Of a DNA stretch of 64,000 nt, positions 52,184-61,462 are shown one piece after another. The notes below the pieces were generated by a model that was not told where the DNA came from, did not search any database, and saw nothing but the letters and a program-made list of their open reading frames with translations. The position numbers and the translations under genes were made by a program. Each line of letters opens with the position of its first letter. The first letter of the stretch is position 1. The stretch lies in NCBI GenBank assembly GCA_937924335.1, contig CALDWW010000044.1, positions 1-64,000 of the forward strand. Reading direction: 5' to 3'. This stretch comes from an uncultured Gammaproteobacteria bacterium (GTDB taxonomy: Bacteria; Pseudomonadota; Gammaproteobacteria; Steroidobacterales; XN24).

Positions 52184-53279
52184 ATGGAAATCAGCCAGAT
52201 CAAGTCTCAGTTGAAAGACATGAGATCGCGGGTCCGCGATCTTAGGGGGTATCTTTGACTATGACGATCAGCGGGAACAGTTAGAGGAAACGCTCCGCGA
52301 GCTTGAGAATCCGGAGGTCTGGAGCGATCCACAGCGGGCCCAGGATCTGGGCCGGAGAAAAGCCGGTCTGGAGGCGGTCGTGCGGTCTCTGGACACTTTG
52401 ACCCGTGGAGTTGACGAGAGTCTTGAGCTTCTCGAGATGGCGGCTGAAGAGAACGATGTCGGTGCACTCGACGAGATCGTAACCGACTCGCGACGCCTGG
52501 CGACCGAACTGGAACGACTCGAGTTTCGTCGCATGTTCTCCGGAGAGATGGACTCATCGAGTGCCTTCGTCGATATTCAGGCGGGTTCCGGCGGCACCGA
52601 GGCCCAGGACTGGGCTGAGATGCTGTTGCGCATGTATCTGCGCTGGGGCGAGACCCATGGGTTTAATACGGAAATCATCGAACTCTCGGCTGGCGAGGTT
52701 GCCGGCATCAAGAGCGCGACGATCAAGTTTGCGGGGGAGTATGCGTACGGATGGCTGCGCACAGAGACTGGCGTGCATAGACTCGTGCGTAAGTCCCCGT
52801 TTGATTCCGGTAATCGCAGACACACGTCCTTCGCGGCCGTGTTCGTGGCGCCCGAAATCGAGGACGAGGTCGACGTGGAGGTTAATCCGGCCGATCTGCG
52901 CATCGATGTCTACAGGGCCAGCGGCGCCGGTGGGCAGCACGTCAATCGAACGGAGTCCGCGGTGCGGATTACGCACGAACCTAGTGGGGTGGTCGTACAG
53001 TGTCAGAATGACCGCTCCCAGCACAAGAACAAGGCGACGGCAATGAAGCAGCTGCGCGCCAAGTTATTCGAACTGGAAATGCAGAGACGCCGAGCCGAGG
53101 CCCAGGTGGTCGAGGAGACCAAGGCAGATATCGGCTGGGGCAGCCAGATCCGGTCTTATGTTCTGGATCAGTCCCGTATCAAAGACCTCAGGACTGGCGT
53201 AGAGGTCGGCAATACTCAGGGTGTACTGGACGGCAATCTGGATCCGTTTATAGAGGAGAGCCTTAAGCAGGGCCTCTAG
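52184..53279 (+). CDS. prfB: Peptide chain release factor 2 (programmed +1 frameshift)
   Basis: The gene is read as 52184-52255 joined to 52257-53279, giving 364 residues. The zero frame ([20 protein letters not shown]) meets an in-frame TGA at 52256, and reading moves +1 to continue with [23 protein letters not shown] near residue 206 reads UGA/UAA, and [17 protein letters not shown] holds the GGQ peptidyl-release loop. Low RF2 raises frameshifting, so the protein controls itself. lysS follows 20 bases later, as in E. coli. Confidence 0.97.
52244..52259 (+). promoter_or_regulatory. prfB: prfB programmed frameshift signal
   Basis: AGGGGGTATCTTTGAC contains the internal Shine-Dalgarno AGGGGG, then TAT, the slippery CTT, and the in-frame stop TGA followed by C, the weak-stop context. 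This is the canonical arrangement that lets tRNA(Leu) slip from CUU to UUU. Confidence 0.97.
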
Positions 53280-53299
53280 GCTTCTGTCGGGGAGACTCA

Positions 53300-54826
53300 A
53301 TGTCCAAGGAACAGGAAAACCCGCTGATCGCGGAGCGCCGCCGCAAGCTGGACGGCTTGCGTGATGCCGGTCAGGCGTTTCCGAATGACTTCCGCAGGAG
53401 TCAGTTCGCACGCGCCCTGCACGAGGCCTATGACGAATGGGACGACACGCGCCTTGAGGAAGAGGGCATCCGGGTAGCCGTCGCCGGAAGGATGATGGCC
53501 AAGCGCGTCATGGGTAAAGCCAGTTTCGTACGGCTACAGGACGTCAGCGGCTCCATCCAGCTGTTCCTGGCCAGAGATGCGTTAGCGGACGGCCTGTACC
53601 AGGAGTTCAAGACCTGGGATGTGGGCGATATCGTCGGTGCCGAAGGCAGCATGTTCAAGACGCGCACCGGCGAGTTGTCCGTCAGGGTAGATAGCCTTCG
53701 ATTGCTGACCAAGTCCCTGCGTCCGTTGCCGGAGAAATTTCACGGCCTCACAGACCAGGAGACTCGATACCGGCAACGTTATGTCGATCTGATCATGAAC
53801 GCCGAGAGCCGCCAGGTGTTCCTCCTGCGTACCCGGATGATCGCCTTCATGCGCACGTATCTCGATACCCGGGGATTCGTCGAGGTCGAGACACCCATGA
53901 TGCAGACGCTGCCGGGCGGCGCCAACGCCCGGCCTTTCGTGACCCATCACAATGCTCTGGGCCTCGATATGTATCTGAGGATCGCGCCGGAGTTGTTCCT
54001 CAAGCGACTGGTCGTCGGCGGGATGGAGAGGGTGTACGAGATAAATCGCAACTTTCGTAACGAAGGTCTCTCTACCCGGCACAACCCGGAATTCACGATG
54101 CTGGAGGTCTACCACGCCTACGCGGACTTTACCGACATGATGGCGCTGACAGAGGAACTGATCAGGACTATGGCGGAGTCGCTGCTGGGTGACACGCTAC
54201 TAACCTATCAAGGCGAGTCACTCGACTTCGGCCCGGAGTTCCAACGACTGAGCATGGAGGATTCACTGCTGCGTCAGGATCCGGAATTGCGCAACGAGCA
54301 GCTAAGAGACGCCGGATTCCTGCGCCGGCGATTAGAGTCTCTCGATGTCTCTCCGGATTCTGAAGCGGGTGCCGGTCGCTTGCAGACCGAATTATTCGAG
54401 CAGCTGGTCGAGCAGAATCTGAGGCGGCCGACATTCATCACCGGATTCCCTGCAGAAGTCTCACCGCTGGCTCGGCTCAACGAGGCTGATCCGTTCATCA
54501 CGGACCGTTTCGAACTGTTTATCGGCGGCCGCGAGATCGCCAACGGATTTTCAGAACTGAATGATCCGGAGGATCAGGCGGCGCGGTTTCTGGCCCAGGC
54601 GAATAGAAAGAGCCGGGGCGACGAGGAGGCGATGTTCTTCGACGCTGACTACATCCGCGCCCTGGAATACGGCATGCCTCCCACGGCGGGTCTTGGCGTC
54701 GGAGTCGATCGGCTTGCCATGTTCCTTACCGACAGTGCCTCGATCAGAGATGTGCTGCTATTCCCGCACATGCGGCCTGAAGACACGGCGATCGATGGAG
54801 ATACCGGGGAAAGTCCGACCGACTAA
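53300..54826 (+). CDS. lysS: Lysyl-tRNA synthetase, class II
   Basis: 508 residues. An N-terminal OB-fold anticodon-binding domain (about 60-150; [21 protein letters not shown]) precedes the class II core: motif 1 near [19 protein letters not shown], motif 2 [20 protein letters not shown] and motif 3 [10 protein letters not shown]. It charges tRNA(Lys). The stop overlaps the convergent ygfZ by four bases. Confidence 0.96.
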   Translation: MSKEQENPLIAERRRKLDGLRDAGQAFPNDFRRSQFARALHEAYDEWDDTRLEEEGIRVAVAGRMMAKRVMGKASFVRLQDVSGSIQLFLARDALADGLYQEFKTWDVGDIVGAEGSMFKTRTGELSVRVDSLRLLTKSLRPLPEKFHGLTDQETRYRQRYVDLIMNAESRQVFLLRTRMIAFMRTYLDTRGFVEVETPMMQTLPGGANARPFVTHHNALGLDMYLRIAPELFLKRLVVGGMERVYEINRNFRNEGLSTRHNPEFTMLEVYHAYADFTDMMALTEELIRTMAESLLGDTLLTYQGESLDFGPEFQRLSMEDSLLRQDPELRNEQLRDAGFLRRRLESLDVSPDSEAGAGRLQTELFEQLVEQNLRRPTFITGFPAEVSPLARLNEADPFITDRFELFIGGREIANGFSELNDPEDQAARFLAQANRKSRGDEEAMFFDADYIRALEYGMPPTAGLGVGVDRLAMFLTDSASIRDVLLFPHMRPEDTAIDGDTGESPTD

Positions 54827-55671
54827 CCCGTGCCGGGATCGAATGGGAGGCTTACGGCTTCGAGTTCGTGCCCATGAACGCTGGCCGCCCCGATTACGTC
54901 ATCCCGCATGACCACGAGCAGGAGCGATTGATTCGTGCCTGCAGCGACGCGCACAACGGTTCCGGCGGTTGCGTTGTCGATCGTCACCGCGTCGCCCGGG
55001 TTCACATCGCTGATCGGTAGCCTGAAGAGGCGAGCATGACGCTTTACGCGGCCAAGGTGATGCGCCCGTGCAATAACCTCCTGGCCGACATAGCATCCCT
55101 TGTCGAAGCTGATCGCGCCGAGACGATCCAGATGCAGCATCTGGGCCACGAATTTTCCGCCGGTAGCCGGATAGATTTCGGGAATGCCGGCGATTATCTC
55201 CGCGGTCTCCCAATCGATCGGATCGACCGCCATGGCGCTGGTAGCATCTGCATCATCCAGAGACCGAACGCCGACGGCGGTATGTGCGGGCATCCTGAGC
55301 ACCGCATCCGCCGCAGAGGCAAGACTGTCGACCCCGTTTGCCCCCAATGCGCCCCAAACTGACAGGTCCTCGCAAACGTCCAGGGAGACCTTGGACCTGA
55401 GCACGAACAGGGCCAGGCGCCGGGCCGTTGCCTCGACAATAGTCCGGGGCGCTACAGCGATGTAGCCGTCGTCCAGCCGCAGCAGCCTGATGACAGCGAT
55501 GACCCGGCCCTTGGGATCACTGAAACTCGATAGCTGTCCCCCTGGGGACGTGAGGGCAGAGACGTCGCTGCTGAATTGGCCCTGCAGGAAGCCCTCGGCG
55601 TCCGGCCCCGCTATCCTGAAGCAGCCATATTCGGGCAGTCGGGTGATCCCTGCTGTGCCATTTGCCGTCAA
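54823..55671 (-). CDS. ygfZ: YgfZ/GcvT-domain folate-binding iron-sulfur protein
   Basis: 282 residues from a TTG at 55671, preferred because CAGGAG lies nine bases upstream and the GcvT-like part begins just after; the open frame goes on to 56046 across the divergent gene. [17 protein letters not shown] carries the diagnostic K-G-C-Y-x-G-Q-E motif. YgfZ binds tetrahydrofolate and supports iron-sulfur enzymes such as MiaB and, in E. coli, succinate dehydrogenase. Its place beside sdh genes fits that role. Confidence 0.88.
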   Translation of the reverse strand: MTANGTAGITRLPEYGCFRIAGPDAEGFLQGQFSSDVSALTSPGGQLSSFSDPKGRVIAVIRLLRLDDGYIAVAPRTIVEATARRLALFVLRSKVSLDVCEDLSVWGALGANGVDSLASAADAVLRMPAHTAVGVRSLDDADATSAMAVDPIDWETAEIIAGIPEIYPATGGKFVAQMLHLDRLGAISFDKGCYVGQEVIARAHHLGRVKRHARLFRLPISDVNPGDAVTIDNATAGTVVRVAAGTNQSLLLVVMRDDVIGAASVHGHELEAVSLPFDPGTG

Positions 55672-55718
55672 GTTTCGCAACTCCTGAAACTGTGAAAATC
55701 TCCGCAGCGAAGGATTGT

Positions 55719-55958
55719 ATGAAGAGCGCGGTTCTGACGCCACACGGGGAGTGGAGTCGAGAGAGAGGGTCTGGCAAAATTGCACAGATGGAAAAGCATT
55801 CCGAGTTTCCGGGCCAGACGACCGGTCCTGTTGACGACAAGGACAAGGCCGAAGTCGCGGACCAGGCGCAGAGGCCTCGTGAAATCGGGGGCCGTGACGG
55901 CCCGGAGCCGACGCGCTATGGCGACTGGGAGAAGAACGGTCGCTGTATCGACTTCTAG
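55719..55958 (+). CDS. SDHAF4-like (DUF1674) succinate dehydrogenase assembly protein
   Basis: 79 residues from ATG 55719, which has GAAGGA four bases upstream; a later ATG at 55788 gives 56 residues and no clear ribosome site. The C-terminus GGRDGPEPTRYGDWEKNGRC then IDF is the conserved DUF1674/SDHAF4 signature. In eukaryotes SDHAF4 binds flavinylated SdhA before assembly, shielding it from making radicals. Here it directly precedes sdhCDAB. No Cys pair or membrane segment is seen. Confidence 0.85.
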   Translation: MKSAVLTPHGEWSRERGSGKIAQMEKHSEFPGQTTGPVDDKDKAEVADQAQRPREIGGRDGPEPTRYGDWEKNGRCIDF

Positions 55959-55968
55959 GGTCCCATCG

Positions 55969-56019
55969 ATGAAGAAACCACACACGACGAGGATGGCCTC
56001 GTCGGTTCCCGCGCTGTAA
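55969..56019 (+). other. Possible 16-codon leader ORF with hairpin ahead of sdhC
   Basis: An ATG at 55969 (AGGG eight bases upstream) reads MKKPHTTRMASSVPAL and stops with TAA at 56017. It contains a perfect eight-base stem, CGACGAGG/CCTCGTCG at 55985-56004 with a four-base loop and no T run. The stop is one base before TAGGAGG, the sdhC ribosome site. Leader-peptide control or a simple structured 5' UTR are both possible, and the peptide has no recognisable family. Confidence 0.3.
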
Positions 56020-56035
56020 GTAGGAGGTTGCCAAA

Positions 56036-56425
56036 ATGGCCGCCAACCAACGGCCTCTCTCGCCTCACCTGCAGGTATACAGGCCCCAGATTACGTCTGT
56101 CCTTTCGATCCTTCACCGGATCACTGGCGTCATTATGTCGGCGGGCATTGTTGCGCTGATCTACTGGCTGCTTGCGCTTGCCGGCGGAGACGCTTCCTAC
56201 GCGACGGCCCTTGAAGTACTTGGATCGATCCCGGGCAAACTGCTCCTGTTCGGCTGGAGCCTGGCATTCTTCTATCACCTGTCCAATGGGGTCCGACATT
56301 TGTTCTGGGATACCGGACGGGGATTCGAACTCCCCCAGGTCTATCGTTCGGGCTGGGCCGCAATCGGCATGGCGACTCTGCTCACGATCGTCTTCTGGGC
56401 CGCCGTACTTTCGGGAGGCCAGTGA
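56036..56425 (+). CDS. sdhC: Succinate dehydrogenase cytochrome b556 subunit
   Basis: 129 residues with three membrane helices. RPLSPHLQVYRPQITSVLS is the family opening, ITGVIMSAG marks helix 1, and FFYHLSNGVRHLFWDTG contains the haem-ligand His region in helix 2. It anchors the complex and binds quinone and haem b. TAGGAGG is a strong ribosome site. It overlaps sdhD by four bases. Confidence 0.94.
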   Translation: MAANQRPLSPHLQVYRPQITSVLSILHRITGVIMSAGIVALIYWLLALAGGDASYATALEVLGSIPGKLLLFGWSLAFFYHLSNGVRHLFWDTGRGFELPQVYRSGWAAIGMATLLTIVFWAAVLSGGQ

Positions 56426-56802
56426 TGAGTCTTCGGAGTCCTCTGGCCAGAGTTCTCGGCCTTGGCGCCGCCGGTGATGGTACGGGCCACTGGTGGGCTC
56501 AACGGATAACAGCCGTGGCCATGCTGATCCTTGGTGTCTGGTTCGCTGCCAGTCTTCCGGGCCTCGACCTTACGGACAGGGGGGCGGTGGCATCCTGGGT
56601 GGCGGCACCGATGAATTCGGTGTTACTGATCTTGCTAATCGCGGTTGGCGCATATCACTCCCAACTGGGCACCCGGGTTGTGATCGAAGACTACAGCCGC
56701 GGCTGGGCCAAGGTGGCTGGCCTCGTCGCAGTTCAGTTCATACATGTTGTTCTTGCTGGCGCGGGCATCCTGGCCGTTCTTAGAATCGGGACCGGAGGCT
56801 GA
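56422..56802 (+). CDS. sdhD: Succinate dehydrogenase hydrophobic anchor subunit
   Basis: 126 residues from GTG 56422 (or ATG 56425). Three membrane helices; WWAQRITAVAMLILGVWF in helix 1, GAYHSQLGTRVVIEDY in helix 2 with the haem-region His. It pairs with SdhC to hold SdhAB at the membrane. The stop is three bases before sdhA. Confidence 0.93.
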   Translation: MMSLRSPLARVLGLGAAGDGTGHWWAQRITAVAMLILGVWFAASLPGLDLTDRGAVASWVAAPMNSVLLILLIAVGAYHSQLGTRVVIEDYSRGWAKVAGLVAVQFIHVVLAGAGILAVLRIGTGG

Positions 56803-56805
56803 TCC

Positions 56806-58590
56806 ATGACGGGTGACTACACGATCGTCGACCACACTTACGATGTTTTGGTGGTCGGAGCCGGGGGTTCCGGACTGAGGGCCACGATGGGGATGGCCGA
56901 GGCGGGTCTGCGCACGGCCTGTATCACCAAGGTGTTCCCGACGCGCAGCCACACCGTCGCGGCCCAGGGTGGAATTAGCGCGGCCCTTGGCAACATGGGT
57001 GCTGACGACTGGCGCTGGCACATGTACGACACGGTCAAAGGCTCCGACTGGCTCGGTGACCAGGACGCGATCGAATACATGTGCAAGGAGGCGCCCGACG
57101 CCGTCATCGAACTCGAGCATTACGGCGTGCCTTTTTCGCGAACGGAGGAAGGCAAGATATACCAGCGGCCGTTCGGGGGGATGACCACGCACTTCGGTGA
57201 GGGTACCGCACAGAGGACATGTGCGGCGGCTGACCGGACCGGGCACGCGATGCTTCACACCCTGTATCAGCAGTCGTTGAAACATGACGCCGAGTTCTTC
57301 ATCGAGTACTTCGCTCTCGACCTGATTATGGAAGATGGGGTTTGCCGGGGAGTCATGGCCTGGAATCTGGAGACCGGTGAGTTGCATCGATTCCGCTCGC
57401 AGATGACGGTGCTTGCCACCGGTGGCTATGGCAGGGCCTTCTTCTCATGCACATCGGCTCATACCTGCACCGGTGATGGCAATGGCATGGTGTCCAGGGC
57501 GGGCTTGCCTTTGCAGGATATGGAGTTCGTCCAGTTCCACCCCACAGGGATCTACGGCGCTGGCTGTCTGATCACCGAGGGTGTACGCGGAGAGGGTGGC
57601 TATCTGACCAACTCCGATGGCGAGCGTTTCATGGAGCGCTACGCGCCGAACGCGAAAGACCTGGCATCCCGAGATGTCGTGAGTCGGTCGATGACGATAG
57701 AGATCCGCGAGGGCCGTGGTGTCGGAGAGGACAACGACCATATCCATCTGCATCTCGAGCACCTGGGTCCAGAGGTGATCGAGGAACGCTTGCCCGGCAT
57801 CGCCGAGACGGCACGAATTTTCGCGGGCGTTGATGTCACGAAGGCGCCTATACCGGTCTTGCCGACCGTGCACTACAACATGGGCGGGATTCCGGCGAAC
57901 TATTACGGAGAGGTGGTCACCAAAGTAGGCGATGACGCAGAGGGCGTGGTCCCTGGATTGATGGCGGTGGGTGAGGCAGCCTGCGTCTCGGTTCACGGAG
58001 CCAACCGCCTTGGATCCAATTCGTTGCTCGACCTGGTGGTCTTCGGCAGAGCCGCTGCTCATCGTTGTGCCGAGACCGTCGAAGGCGGTGCCCGGCAGGC
58101 GCCGCTGCGCGAAGATGCAGGTGAGGAAACCGTCGCGAGACTGGACCGGCTGCGTCACGCCAGTGGCGCAACACCGACCGCAGAGATCCGGCTACGGATG
58201 CAGAAAACCATGCAGAATCATGCCGCAGTCTTCAGGACCGGCGATGTGCTACAGGAAGGCGTTGGCCTGATGAGAGAGGTTGCGAATAGTTTCGAGGACG
58301 TCAAAGTCAGCGATCGCTCGATGGTGTTTAATACGGATCTCATCGAAACCCTTGAGCTCGAGAATCTCCTGGGTCAGGCGATGTGTACCATCGTGTCCGC
58401 AGAGAACCGCAAGGAGAGTCGGGGTGCGCACGCCCGCGAAGACTATCCCGACCGTAACGATACAGAATGGATGAAGCACACGCTGTCCTGGTTCGAGCAG
58501 GGCAGTGTCAGGATCGATTATCGGCCGGTGCACTTGAGGACCCTGACCGACCAGGTCGAGGTGATCCCGCCCAAGGCGCGGGTCTACTAA
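56806..58590 (+). CDS. sdhA: Succinate dehydrogenase flavoprotein subunit
   Basis: 594 residues. [20 protein letters not shown] is the FAD dinucleotide fold and [17 protein letters not shown] holds H49, the covalent FAD attachment. [15 protein letters not shown] and [15 protein letters not shown] near the end are typical. It oxidises succinate to fumarate. Flavinylation depends on SdhE, encoded at 59508. Confidence 0.97.
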   Translation: MTGDYTIVDHTYDVLVVGAGGSGLRATMGMAEAGLRTACITKVFPTRSHTVAAQGGISAALGNMGADDWRWHMYDTVKGSDWLGDQDAIEYMCKEAPDAVIELEHYGVPFSRTEEGKIYQRPFGGMTTHFGEGTAQRTCAAADRTGHAMLHTLYQQSLKHDAEFFIEYFALDLIMEDGVCRGVMAWNLETGELHRFRSQMTVLATGGYGRAFFSCTSAHTCTGDGNGMVSRAGLPLQDMEFVQFHPTGIYGAGCLITEGVRGEGGYLTNSDGERFMERYAPNAKDLASRDVVSRSMTIEIREGRGVGEDNDHIHLHLEHLGPEVIEERLPGIAETARIFAGVDVTKAPIPVLPTVHYNMGGIPANYYGEVVTKVGDDAEGVVPGLMAVGEAACVSVHGANRLGSNSLLDLVVFGRAAAHRCAETVEGGARQAPLREDAGEETVARLDRLRHASGATPTAEIRLRMQKTMQNHAAVFRTGDVLQEGVGLMREVANSFEDVKVSDRSMVFNTDLIETLELENLLGQAMCTIVSAENRKESRGAHAREDYPDRNDTEWMKHTLSWFEQGSVRIDYRPVHLRTLTDQVEVIPPKARVY

Positions 58591-58635
58591 TGGATGCTGC
58601 GCCACCGCTGACCGGGGTATTGAGGGAACCTAGGA

Positions 58636-59418
58636 ATGGCTGAGTTCAGACTGCCGGAAAATTCGAGAATCAAGCCTGGGCGAAAGTTCGCCGCGACAGA
58701 TGGCGCGAAGAACACCCGGAGGTTTGTCGTCTACCGGTATGAGCCGGACAGCGGGGAGAATCCTCGCACCGACACTTATGAGGTGGACATGGACCGCTGC
58801 GGCCCAATGGTCCTGGATGCGCTGATCAAGATAAAGAACGAGATCGACCCGACACTGACATTCCGGCGGTCCTGCCGCGAGGGGATCTGCGGATCCTGCG
58901 CCATGAACATCGACGGCACCAACACCCTCGCATGTACGAAGGCGACCGAGGATGTCTCAGGCGACGTCAAGATCTATCCGCTACCGCACATGCCGGTCGT
59001 TAAGGATCTCGTTCCGGACCTGACCAACTTTTACGCGCAGTACGCCTCTATCAAGCCATGGCTCCAGTCCCGCACTCCGGCGCCGCCAGACCAGGAACGG
59101 CTGCAGTCCAGGGAAGATCAGCTCAAGATCAATGAACCGTCCGCATGCATCCTGTGCGCGTGCTGTTCCACCAGCTGCCCTAGCTATTGGTGGAATGGCG
59201 ACAGGTATCTGGGACCCGCTGCACTGCTGGCGGCCTACCGCTGGATCGTGGACACCCGCGACGAGGCAACAGGAGAGCGGCTCGACGACCTGGAGGATCC
59301 GTTCCGTCTCTATCGCTGTCACACGATCATGAACTGCACGCGGACCTGCCCGAAGGGTCTCAACCCTGCGAAGGCGATCGCGGAAACCAAGAAGCTGCTG
59401 GCCGAACGTCGGCACTAG
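58636..59418 (+). CDS. sdhB: Succinate dehydrogenase iron-sulfur subunit
   Basis: 260 residues with three clusters: [20 protein letters not shown] then AC for [2Fe-2S], [16 protein letters not shown] for [4Fe-4S], and [17 protein letters not shown] for [3Fe-4S]. It passes electrons from SdhA to quinone. It is separated from sdhA by 45 bases. An inverted repeat overlaps its end. Confidence 0.97.
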   Translation: MAEFRLPENSRIKPGRKFAATDGAKNTRRFVVYRYEPDSGENPRTDTYEVDMDRCGPMVLDALIKIKNEIDPTLTFRRSCREGICGSCAMNIDGTNTLACTKATEDVSGDVKIYPLPHMPVVKDLVPDLTNFYAQYASIKPWLQSRTPAPPDQERLQSREDQLKINEPSACILCACCSTSCPSYWWNGDRYLGPAALLAAYRWIVDTRDEATGERLDDLEDPFRLYRCHTIMNCTRTCPKGLNPAKAIAETKKLLAERRH

Positions 59419-59442
59419 CATCGATTTCTTCCCGAAGTGCCG
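59410..59442 (+). terminator. Inverted repeat at the sdhB end, weak terminator candidate
   Basis: CGGCACT (59410-59416) pairs with AGTGCCG (59436-59442) around 19 bases and overlaps the sdhB stop. The T-rich tail is weak, so partial termination before sdhE is the most that can be claimed. Confidence 0.3.
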
Positions 59443-59507
59443 GATTTGACTGATGGTGAGGCCAGGAATGGTCGGCCACAATCCCGGATGACGCTGGAGC
59501 CGGACCA

Positions 59508-59759
59508 GTGAGTAGCCTGTCCAAACTGAGGTGGCGATGCAGGCGCGGCATGCGCGAGCTCGATGTCGTTTTGCTGCGTTTCCTGGATGAGAGTTACGCC
59601 AGCCTGGATGAGGAAGACAAGGTCGGTTTTCAGCAATTACTGGAATGCCAGGACCCGGACATCCTGGCTTATCTGACGGGACGCAGTATCCCGAGTGACG
59701 GTGCGATCCGCAATGTCATCGAGGGCATTCGATCGAGTCTTGGTGGTCAGGCCACCTGA
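59508..59759 (+). CDS. sdhE: FAD assembly factor SdhE
   Basis: 83 residues from a GTG. The family motif RGMRELDVVLLRFLDESY (RGxxE near residue 11) is intact. SdhE helps attach FAD to SdhA; the same protein was earlier described as antitoxin CptB. Genes downstream overlap its end. GGAG lies about ten bases upstream. Confidence 0.92.
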   Translation: MSSLSKLRWRCRRGMRELDVVLLRFLDESYASLDEEDKVGFQQLLECQDPDILAYLTGRSIPSDGAIRNVIEGIRSSLGGQAT

Positions 59760-60144
59760 CCGCCGGATTCATCTCGCGGCGACGACGTTTGCATGGCTGA
59801 CTGGGGCGGCAGCTGCGACCCTGGCCCAGGTCGATCCGGAGGTCCGTATGTCCATGATCGCCGGTCTGGCGCTGGCCGTATGTGGAGACCTGAGGGAGTG
59901 GCTCGGCAAACCCAGCAGGGCCGTCTGGCGGCCGCGAAAGGGCTGGATTCTGGAATGGGCAAACGGCGGGCGACACGCTGCGAGACTGGATTCAAGTTCG
60001 AGAATTTTCTGGCGATGCTTGATGCTCCACTGGCGGCTTGCCGACGGTCGCACCGCTCGTATGCTTGTGTTGCCGGCAGGTGGATCGAAGACGGCCATGC
60101 GGAGACTACGCGTTCTGATGCGAATGGGACGGTCCAATGGATGA
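59743..60144 (+). CDS. cptA: CptA/YgfX-like membrane protein
   Basis: 133 residues from GTG 59743 (TTG 59740 also possible), overlapping the sdhE end. Two short hydrophobic segments (about 10-28 and 32-48) precede a cytoplasmic part with WRPRKGWILEWANGG and RCLMLHWRLADGR. This matches YgfX in length, layout and position beside sdhE. In E. coli YgfX (CptA) was reported to inhibit division proteins; whether it acts as a toxin here is unknown. Confidence 0.75.
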   Translation: MVRPPDRRIHLAATTFAWLTGAAAATLAQVDPEVRMSMIAGLALAVCGDLREWLGKPSRAVWRPRKGWILEWANGGRHAARLDSSSRIFWRCLMLHWRLADGRTARMLVLPAGGSKTAMRRLRVLMRMGRSNG

Positions 60145-60210
60145 CCGCAGCGGCGGGGCCCTGCTAGAATCCTCGGAAGATCAAGCGTTTGTCAGTAGGT
60201 CCGGGCGGCA

Positions 60211-60237
60211 GAACTTTCTGTCTCCGTGCGTGTCTAT
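60211..60237 (+). promoter_or_regulatory. Predicted sigma-E autoregulatory promoter of rpoE
   Basis: GAACTT (60211-60216) and TCTAT (60233-60237) are 16 bases apart, matching the sigma-E -35 GGAACTT and a -10 of the TCTGA/TCAAA kind. It lies 46 bases ahead of the rpoE start. rpoE is transcribed from its own sigma-E promoter in E. coli and Pseudomonas, which supports the reading. Confidence 0.55.
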
Positions 60238-60282
60238 CACAGTGGCAAACGGAATTGCCGTATTGCCGAGGGGTTAGCCCGG

Positions 60283-60858
60283 ATGGGCGGGAAGAGCAGC
60301 GACCAGATTTTGGTCGAGCGCGTCCAGCAGGGCGACAAGTCGGCCTTCGATGTGCTGGTGGTCAAGTATCAGCACAAGGTGGTCAATCTGATCATGCGGT
60401 ATGTAAAGGATCAGGCGGAGGCATTGGATGTGGCCCAGGAGGCGTTCCTCAAAGCTTACCGGGCCCTTCCCCGGTTTCGCGGAGACAGCGCTTTCTATAC
60501 CTGGCTCTACCGGATATCGATCAATACGGCAAAGAATCACCTGGTAGCCGCTCGCCGGCGACCGCTGGACTATGACCTGGACCTGCAGAATCCCGAGCAA
60601 TACGACATGCAGGCTCGACTGAAAGACGTGGATACCCCCGAGGGTGCACTACTCTCGGAAGAGATCCGCGAAACGGTCAATCAGGCAATCGAGAATCTCC
60701 CGGAGGATCTCCGCACTGCCATCATGCTCCGAGAACTGGAGGGCATGAGCTATGAGGAGATAGCGACCACGATGGAATGCCCCGTCGGCACTGTGCGCTC
60801 GCGGATATTCAGAGCTCGAGAGGCTATAGACAAGCGGCTGAGACCGCTGCTTGACTGA
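60283..60858 (+). CDS. rpoE: RNA polymerase sigma-E factor RpoE/AlgU
   Basis: 191 residues from ATG 60283 (MGGKSSDQILVERVQQGDKS) with GAGGGG upstream; the frame opens at GTG 60226. Region 2 shows DVAQEAFLKAYRALPRFRGD and region 4 shows LEGMSYEEIATTMECPVGTV. It controls outer-membrane stress genes and is held by RseA. Its stop is seven bases before rseA. Confidence 0.95.
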   Translation: MGGKSSDQILVERVQQGDKSAFDVLVVKYQHKVVNLIMRYVKDQAEALDVAQEAFLKAYRALPRFRGDSAFYTWLYRISINTAKNHLVAARRRPLDYDLDLQNPEQYDMQARLKDVDTPEGALLSEEIRETVNQAIENLPEDLRTAIMLRELEGMSYEEIATTMECPVGTVRSRIFRAREAIDKRLRPLLD

Positions 60859-60865
60859 GGTAGAG

Positions 60866-61462
60866 ATGAAGAACGTTAACAACGAGCAACTATCGGCCTT
60901 CGTCGACGACGAGCTTGGACCGGAAGAGACAGGGATGCTGGTCCGGCGACTCGGGACAAGCGAACGGTTGCGTAAGGCCGCCATGCGATACGCCGTCATC
61001 GGTGATGCTGTGCGCGGTGACCTGATCAGCAGTGATCCACGGCAGTTGCCGCGCAGAGTGTCACGTGCGCTGTCTTCGGAACCTGCCCGGTCGACCGCGG
61101 TGGCTAACGAATCCCGACGCAGATTTCTGCGCCCGTTGGGGGGAGCCGCGGTAGCGGCCTCGGTGGCGCTGGTCGCTGTTTTGAGTCTCAGTGATCGGGT
61201 CAGTCCCCCACCGGAGAGTGCGGCGGTCACCGTGCCGGAAATCGCCACGGCCAATACGCCGGTCGGCGGCTTTAGTTCGGCGATGATTTCGCGCCGTGCG
61301 GGTAGCCCGGATCAACTCAGCCGTTACTATCTGAATCATAGTCAGTATGCGACGATGCTCGGCGGTCAGGGGCCATTGATACGCATGGTGCGAGCACCCG
61401 ACGAAGACGAGAATCCGGATGAGGCAGAGGTCGAGGCACGCTCGGAAGACTCTGTCGAATGA
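60866..61462 (+). CDS. rseA: Anti-sigma-E factor RseA/MucA
   Basis: 198 residues from ATG 60866, with GAGGTAGAG upstream. NEQLSAFVDDELGPEETGML opens the sigma-binding domain, one membrane helix lies near 95-113 (GGAAVAASVALVAVLSLS), and the periplasmic tail ends acidic. It holds sigma-E until DegS and then RseP (23896) cut it. The stop overlaps the rseB start. Confidence 0.9.
   Translation: MKNVNNEQLSAFVDDELGPEETGMLVRRLGTSERLRKAAMRYAVIGDAVRGDLISSDPRQLPRRVSRALSSEPARSTAVANESRRRFLRPLGGAAVAASVALVAVLSLSDRVSPPPESAAVTVPEIATANTPVGGFSSAMISRRAGSPDQLSRYYLNHSQYATMLGGQGPLIRMVRAPDEDENPDEAEVEARSEDSVE

Noticed and set aside
60244..60259. GGCAA/TTGCC hairpin in the rpoE leader
   Set aside because: A five-base stem is expected by chance at this scale.
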